Made by a program: the position numbers and the translations under genes. 29,662 nucleotides of DNA from Actinomycetales bacterium. Its GTDB lineage: Bacteria; Actinomycetota; Actinomycetes; Actinomycetales; Cellulomonadaceae. The notes below the pieces were generated by a model. That model was given only the letters and a program-made list of their open reading frames with translations. It did no database searches and was not told the DNA's origin. The stretch is from NCBI GenBank assembly GCA_012514545.1, contig JAAZAC010000110.1:1-29662 (forward strand). The letters run 5' to 3'. The number at the start of each line of letters is the position of its first letter. The stretch's first letter is position 1. Shown here one piece after another: positions 14,888 through 22,917 of the stretch.

Positions 14888-15928
14888 TCACTCCCCCGGG
14901 TACACGACGCCGACCTGGCGGCGGATCTCGTCCATCGTGCGCATCACCTCGAGCGTGTTCTCGAGGGTGATCGACGGCGACTCCGTCTCCCCGGCCGCGA
15001 TCCGGCGGGCAACCTCGGCGGCCTGGTACTGGAACCCGCCGTCGACCGGCTGGAAGAAGTCCCAGGTGGCGCCGTCGTCGCGGATCACGGTGAACGACGT
15101 CGGGCGGTAGAAGTCGCTGTCGATCTCGATGCGGCCCTCCGAGCCGAAGATCACGGCGGTGGTCGCGGTCCGGGCCAGGGAGGTCGTGTGGAGCGCCGCC
15201 TGGACGTCGGGGCCGAAGCCGAGCGCCATGCTGATCTGGCCGTCGACGCCGGTCGGGGTGAGCGAGCCGAGCGCGGTGATGCGGTCCGGGACGCCGAGGA
15301 CGTCGTGGGCGAAGCTCACCGGGTACACGCCCAGGTCGAGCAGCGCGCCGCCCGCGAGGCGCGGGTTGTGGATGCGGTGCTCGGCGGGCAGGTGCGCGAA
15401 CGCCTGGCCGTGGTCCGCGATGAGGCCGACCGGCGTGCCGATGTCCCCGCGGCGCACCAGGGCGCGCAGCGCGACGACGTGCGGCAGGAACCGGGTCCAC
15501 ATCGCCTCCATGCAGAAGACGCCGGCGGCGCGGGCCGCGTCGACGACCTCGCGGGCCTCGGCCTCGTTGCGCGCGAACGACTTCTCCACGAGGACGTGCT
15601 TGCCCGCGGCGATCGCCAGCAGGGCGTGCTCCCGGTGCTCCGAGTGCGGGGACGCGACGTAGACCGCCTCGACGTCCGGGTCGGCGACGAGCGCGGCGTA
15701 GTCGCCGTGCACGTGCGGGACGTCGTACTCGGCCGCGAAGGCCGCCGCGCGCTCACGGCTGCGGGAGCCCACGGCGACGATCTCGGCCCGGGTGTAGCCC
15801 AGGACGGCCCTGGCGAACACGTGCGCGATCCCGCCCGGCCCGAGGATCCCCCACCGCAGCGGCGGCGCGGTGCGCGGGTCCGGGGCGTGGGTGGGGACGG
15901 GGGCGGCGGACGACGTCGGTGTGGTCAT
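14888..15928 (-). CDS. Gfo/Idh/MocA family oxidoreductase
   Basis: A 346-residue NAD(P)-dependent oxidoreductase. The Rossmann fold begins RWGILGPGGIAHVFARAV after a Pro/Ala/Thr-rich tail of about 25 residues. AVYVASPHSEHREHALLAI and GKHVLVEKSFARNEAEA carry the family's cofactor and catalytic loop, with EKS where EKP is commonest. RIHNPRLAGGALLDLGVYPV is the typical substrate-domain block containing the usual GGGALLDxGxYP pattern. Relatives oxidise sugars, inositols or trans-dihydrodiols; the substrate is unknown. The ATG at 15928 lies seven bases after a TACCGT box. It is divergent from a PfkB-type sugar kinase, which suggests, but does not show, a shared carbohydrate role. Confidence 0.92.
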   Translation of the reverse strand: MTTPTSSAAPVPTHAPDPRTAPPLRWGILGPGGIAHVFARAVLGYTRAEIVAVGSRSRERAAAFAAEYDVPHVHGDYAALVADPDVEAVYVASPHSEHREHALLAIAAGKHVLVEKSFARNEAEAREVVDAARAAGVFCMEAMWTRFLPHVVALRALVRRGDIGTPVGLIADHGQAFAHLPAEHRIHNPRLAGGALLDLGVYPVSFAHDVLGVPDRITALGSLTPTGVDGQISMALGFGPDVQAALHTTSLARTATTAVIFGSEGRIEIDSDFYRPTSFTVIRDDGATWDFFQPVDGGFQYQAAEVARRIAAGETESPSITLENTLEVMRTMDEIRRQVGVVYPGE

Positions 15929-15935
15929 GGTGTGC

Positions 15936-15941
15936 ACGGTA
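15936..15941 (-). promoter_or_regulatory. -10 box TACCGT for the oxidoreductase gene
   Basis: On the minus strand, TACCGT ends seven bases before the ATG at 15928. It suggests a leaderless transcript and favours this ATG over an upstream in-frame GTG. Confidence 0.45.
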
Positions 15942-15953
15942 GCGGCCCCGGGG

Positions 15954-16033
15954 CGCGGGGCCGAGAGGCGCCGGGCGGCGTCTCGCGGCCGGGGCGCGGC
16001 CGGGGCGCGGCCGGGGCGCGCGGGGCCGAGAGG
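15954..16033. repeat. Repeats in the divergent oxidoreductase/kinase intergenic region
   Basis: The 15-mer CGCGGGGCCGAGAGG occurs at 15954-15968 and again at 16019-16033. Between them, about 15987-16020, lie near-identical GGCCGGGGCGC units in tandem (11-bp period). The array sits between the two divergent promoters and may be a slippage product or a multi-copy binding region. Confidence 0.6.
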
Positions 16034-16035
16034 GC

Positions 16036-16041
16036 TAGCCT
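16036..16041 (+). promoter_or_regulatory. -10 box TAGCCT for leaderless PfkB-type gene
   Basis: TAGCCT ends seven bases before the GTG at 16049, and no ribosome site is seen. It is the same hexamer that precedes tmk. Confidence 0.45.
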
Positions 16042-16048
16042 CGGCCAC

Positions 16049-17032
16049 GTGGCCGCACGAGTGCTGGTCTGCGGGCTGGCGACGCTCGACGTCGTCCAGA
16101 CGGTCGAGCATGTGCCGGGGCCGAACGAGAAGGTCGTGGCGACCGGGCTCGCGGTGGCCGCGGGCGGGCCGGCCGCGAACGCGGCGGTGACGTGCGCGGC
16201 GCTCGGGGTGCCGGCGCGGCTCGTGACGCGGGTGGGTGGGGGGCCGCTGGGCGCCGCGGTGCTCGGCGACCTGGCCGCGGCGGGCGTGGAGGTCGTGGAC
16301 CTCGCCGGGCCGGGGGACACGCCGCCCCTGTCGACGGTGCTGGTGACGCGGGCGACGGGCGAGCGGGCGGTCGTGTCCGTGAACGCGACGCGGGTGGGGA
16401 GCGGGGCTGAGGGCGGCGGCGATGGTGGGGGCCGCGGGGCCGGCGAGGTGCCCGACGGCGTGTGGGACGGCGTCGGGGTGCTGCTCGTCGACGGGCACCA
16501 CCTGGACCTGGCGGTGCCGGTCGCGCGGGCGGCGCGGGTGCGCGGGGTGCCGGTGCTGCTCGACGGCGGGTCGTGGAAGCCGGGGCTCGAGGAGCTGCTG
16601 GCGCTCGTGGCCGTCGCCGTGGTGTCGGCGGACTTCGCGGTGCCGGGGGACGCGGCGGTGGCGGGGGACGCGGCGGTGGCGGGCGGCACCGGCGACGTGC
16701 TCGCGGACGTGCGCGCGCTCGGGCCGTGGCTCGTGGCGCGGTCGGCGGGGCCCGGGCCGATCGAGGTGCTGACCGGGCCGGGGGACGGACGGCGGGTGGG
16801 CGTGCCAGTGCCGCCGGTCGCCGTCGTCGACACTCTGGGCGCCGGCGACGTGCTGCACGGCGCGCTGGCCGCGTGGTGGGCGGCTCGGGAGCCAGGAGGG
16901 ACGAGCGACCCCGTCGACGGGATCCGGTGGGCGGGCGCGGTCGCCTCGGCGTCGTGCGCCGCGCCGGGCGCGCGCGGCTGGGCGGCGGACGCCGCGCTCG
17001 TGGCGCGGCTGCGGGGCGAGCTCGGCGTCTGA
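16049..17032 (+). CDS. PfkB-family carbohydrate kinase
   Basis: A 327-residue ribokinase-fold kinase from the GTG at 16049. The start AARVLVCGLATLDVVQTVEHVPGPNEK is the classic N-terminal strand and substrate region. AAGGPAANAAVTCAALG is PfkB signature 1 (substrate and GG switch). DTLGAGDVLHGALAAWW is signature 2, with Asp267 as catalytic base and the GAGD anion hole. Residues 117-136 and 199-212 are Gly/Ala-rich insertions; the second is a DNA tandem duplication. Family members phosphorylate ribose, fructose, adenosine or similar; the substrate is not predictable. The divergent Gfo/Idh/MocA neighbour suggests sugar or polyol catabolism. Confidence 0.9.
   Translation: MAARVLVCGLATLDVVQTVEHVPGPNEKVVATGLAVAAGGPAANAAVTCAALGVPARLVTRVGGGPLGAAVLGDLAAAGVEVVDLAGPGDTPPLSTVLVTRATGERAVVSVNATRVGSGAEGGGDGGGRGAGEVPDGVWDGVGVLLVDGHHLDLAVPVARAARVRGVPVLLDGGSWKPGLEELLALVAVAVVSADFAVPGDAAVAGDAAVAGGTGDVLADVRALGPWLVARSAGPGPIEVLTGPGDGRRVGVPVPPVAVVDTLGAGDVLHGALAAWWAAREPGGTSDPVDGIRWAGAVASASCAAPGARGWAADAALVARLRGELGV
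16645..16680. repeat. Perfect 18-bp tandem duplication inside the PfkB-type gene
   Basis: Two identical units, 16645-16662 and 16663-16680, encode the repeated Gly-Asp-Ala-Ala-Val-Ala block at residues 200-211. The reading frame is kept. Confidence 0.8.
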
Positions 17033-17079
17033 GGTCTGAGGCCGCTGTGGACGGCGCCCGGAATGTCGGTCTCCGGGAC

Positions 17080-17085
17080 TAGGGT
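17080..17085 (+). promoter_or_regulatory. -10 box TAGGGT of the DUF222-HNH gene
   Basis: TAGGGT ends six bases before the GTG at 17092, predicting a leaderless transcript. It directly abuts the SOS-like palindrome. No clear -35 was found. Confidence 0.5.
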
Positions 17086-17097
17086 GAACACGTGTTC
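17086..17097. promoter_or_regulatory. SOS box (LexA operator) on the start codon of the DUF222-HNH gene
   Basis: GAACACGTGTTC is a perfect 12-bp palindrome of the GAAC-N4-GTTC form bound by LexA in Gram-positive bacteria and mycobacteria; the flank GA on the right also fits the longer TCGAAC-N4-GTTCGA consensus. It begins directly after the -10 box and contains the GTG start codon, so LexA would block transcription initiation. DUF222/13E12 genes of mycobacteria are known to carry SOS boxes. Confidence 0.75.
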
Positions 17098-18579
17098 GAA
17101 GGGCGCGTCGCGTCGATCCCGGCGGAGCCGTGGGTCGACGTGCACGTGCCCGGACCGAGGGAGACCTCCCCCGCGGAGGGACAGGTGCGCGCCGCCGTCG
17201 CAGCGGTCGAGTCGCGGGAGGCGGCGCTGCACACCGCCCTCGGCTCCGCGCCGTCGCCCGCGCTCGTCGAGACGCTCCTGGCCGTCGAGGCGCCCGAGGC
17301 GTCGGACGCCGTCCTGCTCGAGGCCGTCGCCGCGTGGGAGCGCGTCGCGGCCTGGGCGGCCTCCCGGCAGGCGGTGCTCGTCGAGGAGCTCCGGGTCCGG
17401 CGTCGGGCGCAGCGGCAGGAGGAGTTCGCCGGGGACGAGGTCGCCGCCCGGCTCGCGGTCACGCGGCGGGCGGGCGAGGCGAAGATCGCCGACGCGTCGT
17501 GCCTCGCCCGCGTCCCCGTCGTGTGGGACGCGCTCGACGGCGGCCGCATCGACCCGTACAAGGCGCGCGTCCTCTGCGACGAGCTGCTCGCGCTGCCACC
17601 GGCGCTCCGCTTCGACGTGGCGGCGGAGGTCGTGCCACTCGCGGACACGCTCACCGCGCCGCAGCTGCGGGCGCGCATCCGGCGACGGGCGATCGCCGCG
17701 GATCCGGCGGCCGCCGCCCGGGCGCACGAGCGCGAGCGGGCGAGGCGCTTCGTCGCCGTGGAGCCCCTGAGGGACGGGATGGCGTGGCTGCGCGCGTTCC
17801 TGCCCGCACCCGACGCGGTGGCGGTCCACACGACGCTCACCGCGATCGCCGACGCGCAGGGCAGCGACGACCCCCGACCGATGGACGCGCGCCGTGCCGA
17901 CGCGCTCGTCGACGTCGTCACCCGCTGGCTCGACGCCGGCACCACGCCCGACGGGCGGCCGCTCCCCACGAAGCACCGCCGGCGACCGCACCTGCAGGTC
18001 GCCGTCGCCGCGACCACCCTCGCCGGGGCCGACGACGCGCCCGCCGAGCTCGCGGGCTACGGCCCGGTCACCGCGGACGTCGCCCGGGACATCGCCGCGC
18101 GCGCCGCGTGGAGCGCCGTCACGGTCGACCCGCGGACGGGCGAGATCCGCGCGGCCGGGCCATCGGCCGGAGGCGGCCGGCGCCGGGCGGAGCCCGGGTA
18201 CCGCCCACCCCAGGCGCTCGTCGACGACGTCGTCGCGCGGGACCGCACCTGCACGTTCCCGGGCTGCCGGGTCCCCGCGGTCCGGTGCGACATCGACCAC
18301 GCGGAGCCGTACGACCCGAGCCGGCCGGCCGACGACCAGACCGTCCGCGAGAACCTCCACGCCCTGTGCCGCCACCACCACCGACTCAAGACGCACGGCG
18401 GCTGGGCGGTCGAGCGCGACGACGCCACGGGACTGACCCGATGGACCGCGCCGACGGGGCACGCGTACGTCCGCGCGCCGGAGCGCGCGGTCGAACCGCC
18501 GGACGCCGGTGGGGCGGAGCCCGGTGGGACGGTCGGGCACGGTGGGCCCGGCGCCGACGGGCGGCCACCGCCCGGGTGA
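17092..18579 (+). CDS. DUF222 / HNH endonuclease family protein (13E12-type)
   Basis: A 495-residue protein with the two-part layout of the actinobacterial 13E12 family. Residues about 30-330 are the helical DUF222 region, including LAVTRRAGEAKIADA and GRIDPYKARVLCDELLALP. Residues about 375-440 are the HNH nuclease: RDRTCTFPGCRVPAVRCDIDH, then ENLHALCRHHHRLKTHGGW, with the CxFPGC/CxHH zinc-binding cysteines and the catalytic DIDH histidine. The C-terminal 50 residues are low-complexity. The GTG at 17092 sits inside an SOS palindrome. The function of the family is not settled; DNA-damage induction and a nuclease role are the likely reading. It is convergent with the iron-enzyme gene. Confidence 0.93.
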   Translation: MFEGRVASIPAEPWVDVHVPGPRETSPAEGQVRAAVAAVESREAALHTALGSAPSPALVETLLAVEAPEASDAVLLEAVAAWERVAAWAASRQAVLVEELRVRRRAQRQEEFAGDEVAARLAVTRRAGEAKIADASCLARVPVVWDALDGGRIDPYKARVLCDELLALPPALRFDVAAEVVPLADTLTAPQLRARIRRRAIAADPAAAARAHERERARRFVAVEPLRDGMAWLRAFLPAPDAVAVHTTLTAIADAQGSDDPRPMDARRADALVDVVTRWLDAGTTPDGRPLPTKHRRRPHLQVAVAATTLAGADDAPAELAGYGPVTADVARDIAARAAWSAVTVDPRTGEIRAAGPSAGGGRRRAEPGYRPPQALVDDVVARDRTCTFPGCRVPAVRCDIDHAEPYDPSRPADDQTVRENLHALCRHHHRLKTHGGWAVERDDATGLTRWTAPTGHAYVRAPERAVEPPDAGGAEPGGTVGHGGPGADGRPPPG

Positions 18580-18594
18580 CCTGGCCCGCCCCGC

Positions 18595-19632
18595 TCAGGC
18601 GGCGGCCGTCGTCCTGCCCGCCGGCGCGCCCGGCCGCAGGGCGCTGCACCCGGCCTCCCACGCCGCGAGCATCTGCGCGCCGGCGAGACCGTCGACCGCG
18701 AGGTACGCGGCGGCGCCCCACAGGACGTCGTCGCGCACCGCCGGCTCCGCCTCGGCGAGCGCGCCCGCCAGGTCGCGGCCGGCGATCTGCTCGTGCACCG
18801 CGTCCGCCTCGACGTGCTCGTCGAAGTAGAACGTGACGTCCGGGCCGTAGCCGAGGCGCCGGAAGCCGTTGCCGTACTTGCGGCACGGGACGGACGACGT
18901 CATCTCGAACGCGGCGAGGTGGCCGGCGATCGCCCCGCGCAGGCGACGGTGCAGGCCGAACAGGCTCATCAGGTTGACGTTCGCGAGCGTCGGCGCGGGC
19001 ACGAGGTCCACGTAGGCGCCATAGGCGTCGTCGAGGCCCAGGGCCCGCATCGTCCCGGCGAAGAGCTCGGAGTGGACGTGGCCGGGCCGGCCGCCGCCGT
19101 ACTCGTCGGCCTGCACCTCGATGAGCGCGGACTTCGGGCGGCCGCTGAGCCGGGGCAGCGCCCAGCTGTGGGGGTCGGCCTCCTTGAGGTGGTAGATCGA
19201 CCGGTGGACGACGAACTCCCGCAGCTGGGCGTCCGTCGCCTTCTTGGCGACGTAGCCCGAGAGGCTGGGCCCGCCGTCGTCGCCGGTGATCTCGAAGAGC
19301 GCCTCGGCCACCTCCGCGGCGGTCCGGGCCGGCGTGTCCGGCACGGGCACCCGCTCGCGCACCGCCGCCTCGAACGCCTCCTCCACGACCGCCCGCGCGG
19401 CCAGGAGGTCGGGCGCCCACTCCCACCGCTCGTCGACGCCGTCGAGGCCGCGGTAGTGCAGCTCGTACATGACGAGCAGGGCGAGCTGGACGTCGTCGTC
19501 GGCGAGCACGTCGGCGGTCGCGGACACCGCCGCCTCGGCGGCCGCCCGCACCTCGGGCACCGGGCCCGGCGCGCGGCGCAGGGCCACCGCGAGGGCCTCG
19601 GTCAGCGGACCGCGGGCGGTGGGGAGGCGCAT
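18595..19632 (-). CDS. Iron-containing redox enzyme, heme-oxygenase-like fold
   Basis: A 345-residue cytoplasmic protein resembling the Haem_oxygenas_2 / heme-oxygenase-like diiron (HDO) group. The ATG at 19632 has a GAGGAG site. Candidate metal ligands appear in the order expected for such helical bundles: Glu151 and His155 in HLKEADPHSW; Glu172, Glu177, His185 and His187 in LIEVQADEYGGGRPGHVHSELF, written here in two parts as it spans two helices; and Asp271-Glu272-His273, Glu275, Asp277 and His280 in YFDEHVEADAVHEQI. Exact ligand assignment needs an alignment. HDO enzymes (UndA, SznF, BesC, CADD) use iron and oxygen on varied substrates; this one's substrate is unknown. It is divergent from a CDGSH Fe-S gene, a plausible electron source. 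Confidence 0.85.
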   Translation of the reverse strand: MRLPTARGPLTEALAVALRRAPGPVPEVRAAAEAAVSATADVLADDDVQLALLVMYELHYRGLDGVDERWEWAPDLLAARAVVEEAFEAAVRERVPVPDTPARTAAEVAEALFEITGDDGGPSLSGYVAKKATDAQLREFVVHRSIYHLKEADPHSWALPRLSGRPKSALIEVQADEYGGGRPGHVHSELFAGTMRALGLDDAYGAYVDLVPAPTLANVNLMSLFGLHRRLRGAIAGHLAAFEMTSSVPCRKYGNGFRRLGYGPDVTFYFDEHVEADAVHEQIAGRDLAGALAEAEPAVRDDVLWGAAAYLAVDGLAGAQMLAAWEAGCSALRPGAPAGRTTAAA

Positions 19633-19777
19633 GGAACTCCTCGGGTCGGGGGTGGTGGGGATGGGTGGGCCTGTGCCGAGAGTCGCATCCGGCCGCGGCC
19701 CCCGCATCCGCTCGCACGCCGCCGGGCCGCTCCGCCCCCGACGCGCGGGACCGCGCCTCCGCCGGTTGACTGGGCCC

Positions 19778-19999
19778 ATGACGACGGACCGCCCCACCGG
19801 CTGGGCCAGCGTGACCGCGTGCCCGCACGGCCCGCTGCTCGTGCGCGGCGACGTCGAGATCCTCCTGCCCGACGGCACGCCCGCGCCCCGCCGCCGGCGG
19901 ACCGTCGCGCTGTGCCGCTGCGGCGCGTCGGGCATCAAGCCGTACTGCGACGGCTCGCACAAGGTCGTCGGGTTCCGGACGGACGACGAGGTCGCCTGA
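19778..19999 (+). CDS. CDGSH iron-sulfur domain protein
   Basis: A 73-residue protein with a single CDGSH domain. CRCGASGIKPYCDGSHK is the complete C-x-C-x2-S-x3-P-x-C-D-G-S-H motif that holds a 2Fe-2S cluster with three Cys and one His ligand. The upstream CPHGPLLVRGDVEIL segment is the usual beta strand of bacterial members. It has no membrane helix, unlike mitoNEET, and is probably cytoplasmic. Family members transfer electrons or clusters. It starts 145 bases from the divergent iron-enzyme gene and is convergent with topA. No clear ribosome site is seen; TTGACT lies six bases before the ATG. Confidence 0.93.
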   Translation: MTTDRPTGWASVTACPHGPLLVRGDVEILLPDGTPAPRRRRTVALCRCGASGIKPYCDGSHKVVGFRTDDEVA

Positions 20000-20017
20000 G
20001 CCCGGCCCGACCGGCCG

Positions 20018-22783
20018 TCAGCGCTTCGACGGCGCCTTCCGCGTCGTGGTCCGCCGTGCCCCGCCGCGGGCTCCGCCCCGCTTCGCCGGCCCCTTCGCGC
20101 GCTTCTCGGCGAGCAGCTCGGCGGCCCGCTCGAGGGTGACCGTCTCGACGTCGTCGCCCTTGCGCAAGGTGGCGTTCGTCTCGCCGTCGGTGACGTACGG
20201 GCCGAACCGCCCGTCCTTGACGACGACGGGCTTGCCGCTGACCGGGTCGGTGCCCAGCTCGCGCAGCGCGGCGGTCGACGCCGCCTGCCCGCGGCCGCGC
20301 TTGGGCTCGGCGTAGATCGCGAGTGCCTCCTCGAGCGTGATGTCGAAGATCGCGTCCTCGCTGGGCAGGGTCCGCGAGTCGGTGCCCTTCTTCAGGTAGG
20401 GCCCGTAGCGGCCGTTCTGCGCGGTGATCTCCTCGCCGGTGGCGGGGTCGACGCCGACGACGCGCGGCAGCGAGAGCAGCCGCAGCGCGTCCTCGAGGGT
20501 GACGGTCTGCAGCTGCATGGACCGGAACAGCGACGCGGTCCGCGGCTTGGGGGCCGCGGCGAGCCGGCGCTTGCGCTCGGCCGCGGAGATCCCCTCGGGC
20601 AGCTCGGGCTCCGGCAGGATCTCGGTCACGTACGGCCCGTACCGGCCGTTCCGGGCGACGATCGTCGTCCCGGTGGCGGGGTCGGTGCCGAGGACGCGGT
20701 CGCCGTCGGGCTGGGTCTCGAGGAGCTCGCGCGCCTTGGCGAGGGTGAGCTCGTCGGGCGCGAGGTCCTCGGGCACCGAGGCGCGGCGTGGGCTGCCGTC
20801 CTCGCCGCCCGGGCCGGTGACGCCGGCGGTGTCCTCGACGTACGGCCCGTAGCGCCCGACCCGCAGCACGATGCCGTCGCCCAGCTCGACCGAGTTGACC
20901 TCCCGGGCGTCGATGTCGGGGTGGCCGGCGACGAGGTCGCGCAGGCCGCCACCGTCGGGCCCCGCGCCGCCGTTGCCGAAGTAGAAGCGCGTGAGCCACT
21001 CGACGCGGTTCTTGCGGCCCGCGGCGATCTCGTCGAGGTCCTCCTCCATCGCGGCGGTGAAGTCGTAGTCGACGAGCCGGTCGAAGTTCTCCTCGAGGAG
21101 CCGCGTCACGGCGAACGCGAGCCAGCTGGGCACGAGGGCCTGCCCGCGGTTCGTCACGTACCCGCGGTCCTGGATGACGCCGATGATCGACGCGTACGTG
21201 GAGGGCCGGCCGATGCCGCGCTCCTCGAGCGCCTTGACGAGGCTGGCCTCGGTGTAGCGCGGGGGTGGGGAGGTCCGGTGCCCCTCGGGCTCGAGGGCGT
21301 CGGCGGCGAGCCGGTCCCCGGTCGCCATCTGCGGCAGGCGGGTCTCGCGGTCGCCCCGTGCGCCCCCGACGCCGGCGCCCGCCTCGTCCGCGTAGCGCTC
21401 GGCGTCGCGGGACTCCTCGTAGGCGGCGAGGAAGCCCCGGAACGTGATGACGGTGCCCGACGCCGCGAACACGGCCGTCGTCGGCCCGTCGCCGCCCGGC
21501 GGGGTCGCCTCCGCGCCGAGGCGCACCGAGGCGGTCGACCCGGTGGCGTCGGCCATCTGCGAGGCGATGGTGCGCTTCCAGATGAGCTCGTAGAGGCGGA
21601 ACTGGTCGCCGGAGAGCTCGCGGGCGACCTGGCCGGGGGTGCGGAAGTGGTCGCCGGCGGGGCGGATGGCCTCGTGGGCCTCCTGCGCGCCCTTGTTCCG
21701 GGCGGTGTAGACGCGGGGCCGGTCGGGCACGTACTCGGGGCCGTAGAGCTCGGCGGCCTGCCGGCGGGCGGCGTCGGTGGCCTGGGCGGACAGCGAGGGC
21801 GAGTCGGTCCGCATGTAGGTGATGTAGCCGTTCTCGTAGAGCGCCTGGGCGACGCGCATGGTCTGCCGGGAGCCCATGCGGAGCTTGCGGGCGGCCTCCT
21901 GCTGGAGCGTGGAGGTGGTGAACGGCGCCGCGGGCTTGCGGCTGTAGGGCTTGGTCTCGAGCTCGAGGACGCGGAACTCGGCGGGCCGCAGCGCCTCGGC
22001 CCAGGCCCGGGCGGCGGCCTCGTCGAGCCGCACGACGCCGTCGGGCCGGCGCAGCCGCCCCTGGTCGTCGAAGTCGCGGCCGGTCGCGACGCGGGCGTCG
22101 CCGAGCGCGACGAGGCGCGCGTCGAAGGGCGCGTCGTCGCCGGCGGTGGCCCGGAAGGTGCCGCGGACGTCCCAGTACTCGGCCTCGCGGAACGCCATCC
22201 GCTCGCGCTCGCGCTCGACGACCATCCGCGTGGCGACGGACTGGACGCGGCCGGCGGAGAGGCCCTGCCGGATCTTGCGCCACAGCACGGGCGAGACCTC
22301 GTACCCGTAGAGCCGGTCGAGGATCCGCCGGGTCTCCTGCGCGTCGACGAGCCGCTGGTCGAGGTCGCGCGGGCTGGCGAGCGCGCGTTGGATCGCCTCG
22401 CGGGTGATCTCGTGGAACACCATCCGCTTGACGGGCACCGTGGGGCGCAGGACCTCGAGGAGGTGCCACGCGATGGCCTCGCCCTCGCGGTCCTCGTCGG
22501 TGGCGAGGTAGAGCTCGTCGGCGCCCTTGAGCGCCTTCTTCAGCTCGGCGACCTTCTTCCGCTTGTCCGGGTCGACGACGTAGTAGGGCTCGAAGCCGTG
22601 CTCGACGTCGACGGCGAACTTCCCGAACGGGCCCTTCTTCATCTCCGCGGGGAGCTCGGAGGGCTGCGGGAGGTCGCGGATGTGCCCGACGGACGCCTCG
22701 ACCGTGAAGCCCTCGCCGAGGTAGCCCGCGATCGTGCGCGCCTTCGCGGGCGACTCCACGATGACGAGCTTGCGACCTGGCAC
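20018..22783 (-). CDS. topA: DNA topoisomerase I (type IA)
   Basis: A 921-residue type IA topoisomerase that relaxes negative supercoils. The TOPRIM domain opens LVIVESPAKARTIAGYLG (Glu10), and TDEDREGEA gives Asp96, Asp98 and Glu100 for magnesium. The active-site tyrosine is Tyr323 in GYITYMRTDS. The C-terminal part has no Zn-finger cysteines; instead four GRYGPYV-type repeats (GRYGPYVED, GRYGPYVTE, GRYGPYLKK, GRFGPYVTD) bind DNA, followed by a Lys/Arg-rich tail, the arrangement of actinobacterial enzymes. The GTG at 22783 follows GAGAGGT by five bases. Essential housekeeping gene. Confidence 0.97.
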   Translation of the reverse strand: MPGRKLVIVESPAKARTIAGYLGEGFTVEASVGHIRDLPQPSELPAEMKKGPFGKFAVDVEHGFEPYYVVDPDKRKKVAELKKALKGADELYLATDEDREGEAIAWHLLEVLRPTVPVKRMVFHEITREAIQRALASPRDLDQRLVDAQETRRILDRLYGYEVSPVLWRKIRQGLSAGRVQSVATRMVVERERERMAFREAEYWDVRGTFRATAGDDAPFDARLVALGDARVATGRDFDDQGRLRRPDGVVRLDEAAARAWAEALRPAEFRVLELETKPYSRKPAAPFTTSTLQQEAARKLRMGSRQTMRVAQALYENGYITYMRTDSPSLSAQATDAARRQAAELYGPEYVPDRPRVYTARNKGAQEAHEAIRPAGDHFRTPGQVARELSGDQFRLYELIWKRTIASQMADATGSTASVRLGAEATPPGGDGPTTAVFAASGTVITFRGFLAAYEESRDAERYADEAGAGVGGARGDRETRLPQMATGDRLAADALEPEGHRTSPPPRYTEASLVKALEERGIGRPSTYASIIGVIQDRGYVTNRGQALVPSWLAFAVTRLLEENFDRLVDYDFTAAMEEDLDEIAAGRKNRVEWLTRFYFGNGGAGPDGGGLRDLVAGHPDIDAREVNSVELGDGIVLRVGRYGPYVEDTAGVTGPGGEDGSPRRASVPEDLAPDELTLAKARELLETQPDGDRVLGTDPATGTTIVARNGRYGPYVTEILPEPELPEGISAAERKRRLAAAPKPRTASLFRSMQLQTVTLEDALRLLSLPRVVGVDPATGEEITAQNGRYGPYLKKGTDSRTLPSEDAIFDITLEEALAIYAEPKRGRGQAASTAALRELGTDPVSGKPVVVKDGRFGPYVTDGETNATLRKGDDVETVTLERAAELLAEKRAKGPAKRGGARGGARRTTTRKAPSKR

Positions 22784-22917
22784 GGGGACCTCTCAGCGGG
22801 ACGGGCGGGTGGCGTTCGGGTGGTGCGGGCACCGCGCGTGCTCACACCGCGGGTGCTGGGTGCGCACTCTACGACCTCCCGTCAAGCCGGCGCGTGGGCG
22901 CACAGGCCCGTGCCCCG

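Noticed and set aside
17092..18579. DUF222-HNH gene as a mobile homing endonuclease or group II intron remnant
   Set aside because: There are no intron boundaries, reverse transcriptase or terminal repeats; the DUF222 fusion marks the ordinary chromosomal 13E12 family.
19766..19771. TTGACT before the CDGSH start as a leaderless -10 box
   Set aside because: The spacing of six bases is right, but the hexamer lacks the TAnnnT pattern seen at the other genes.
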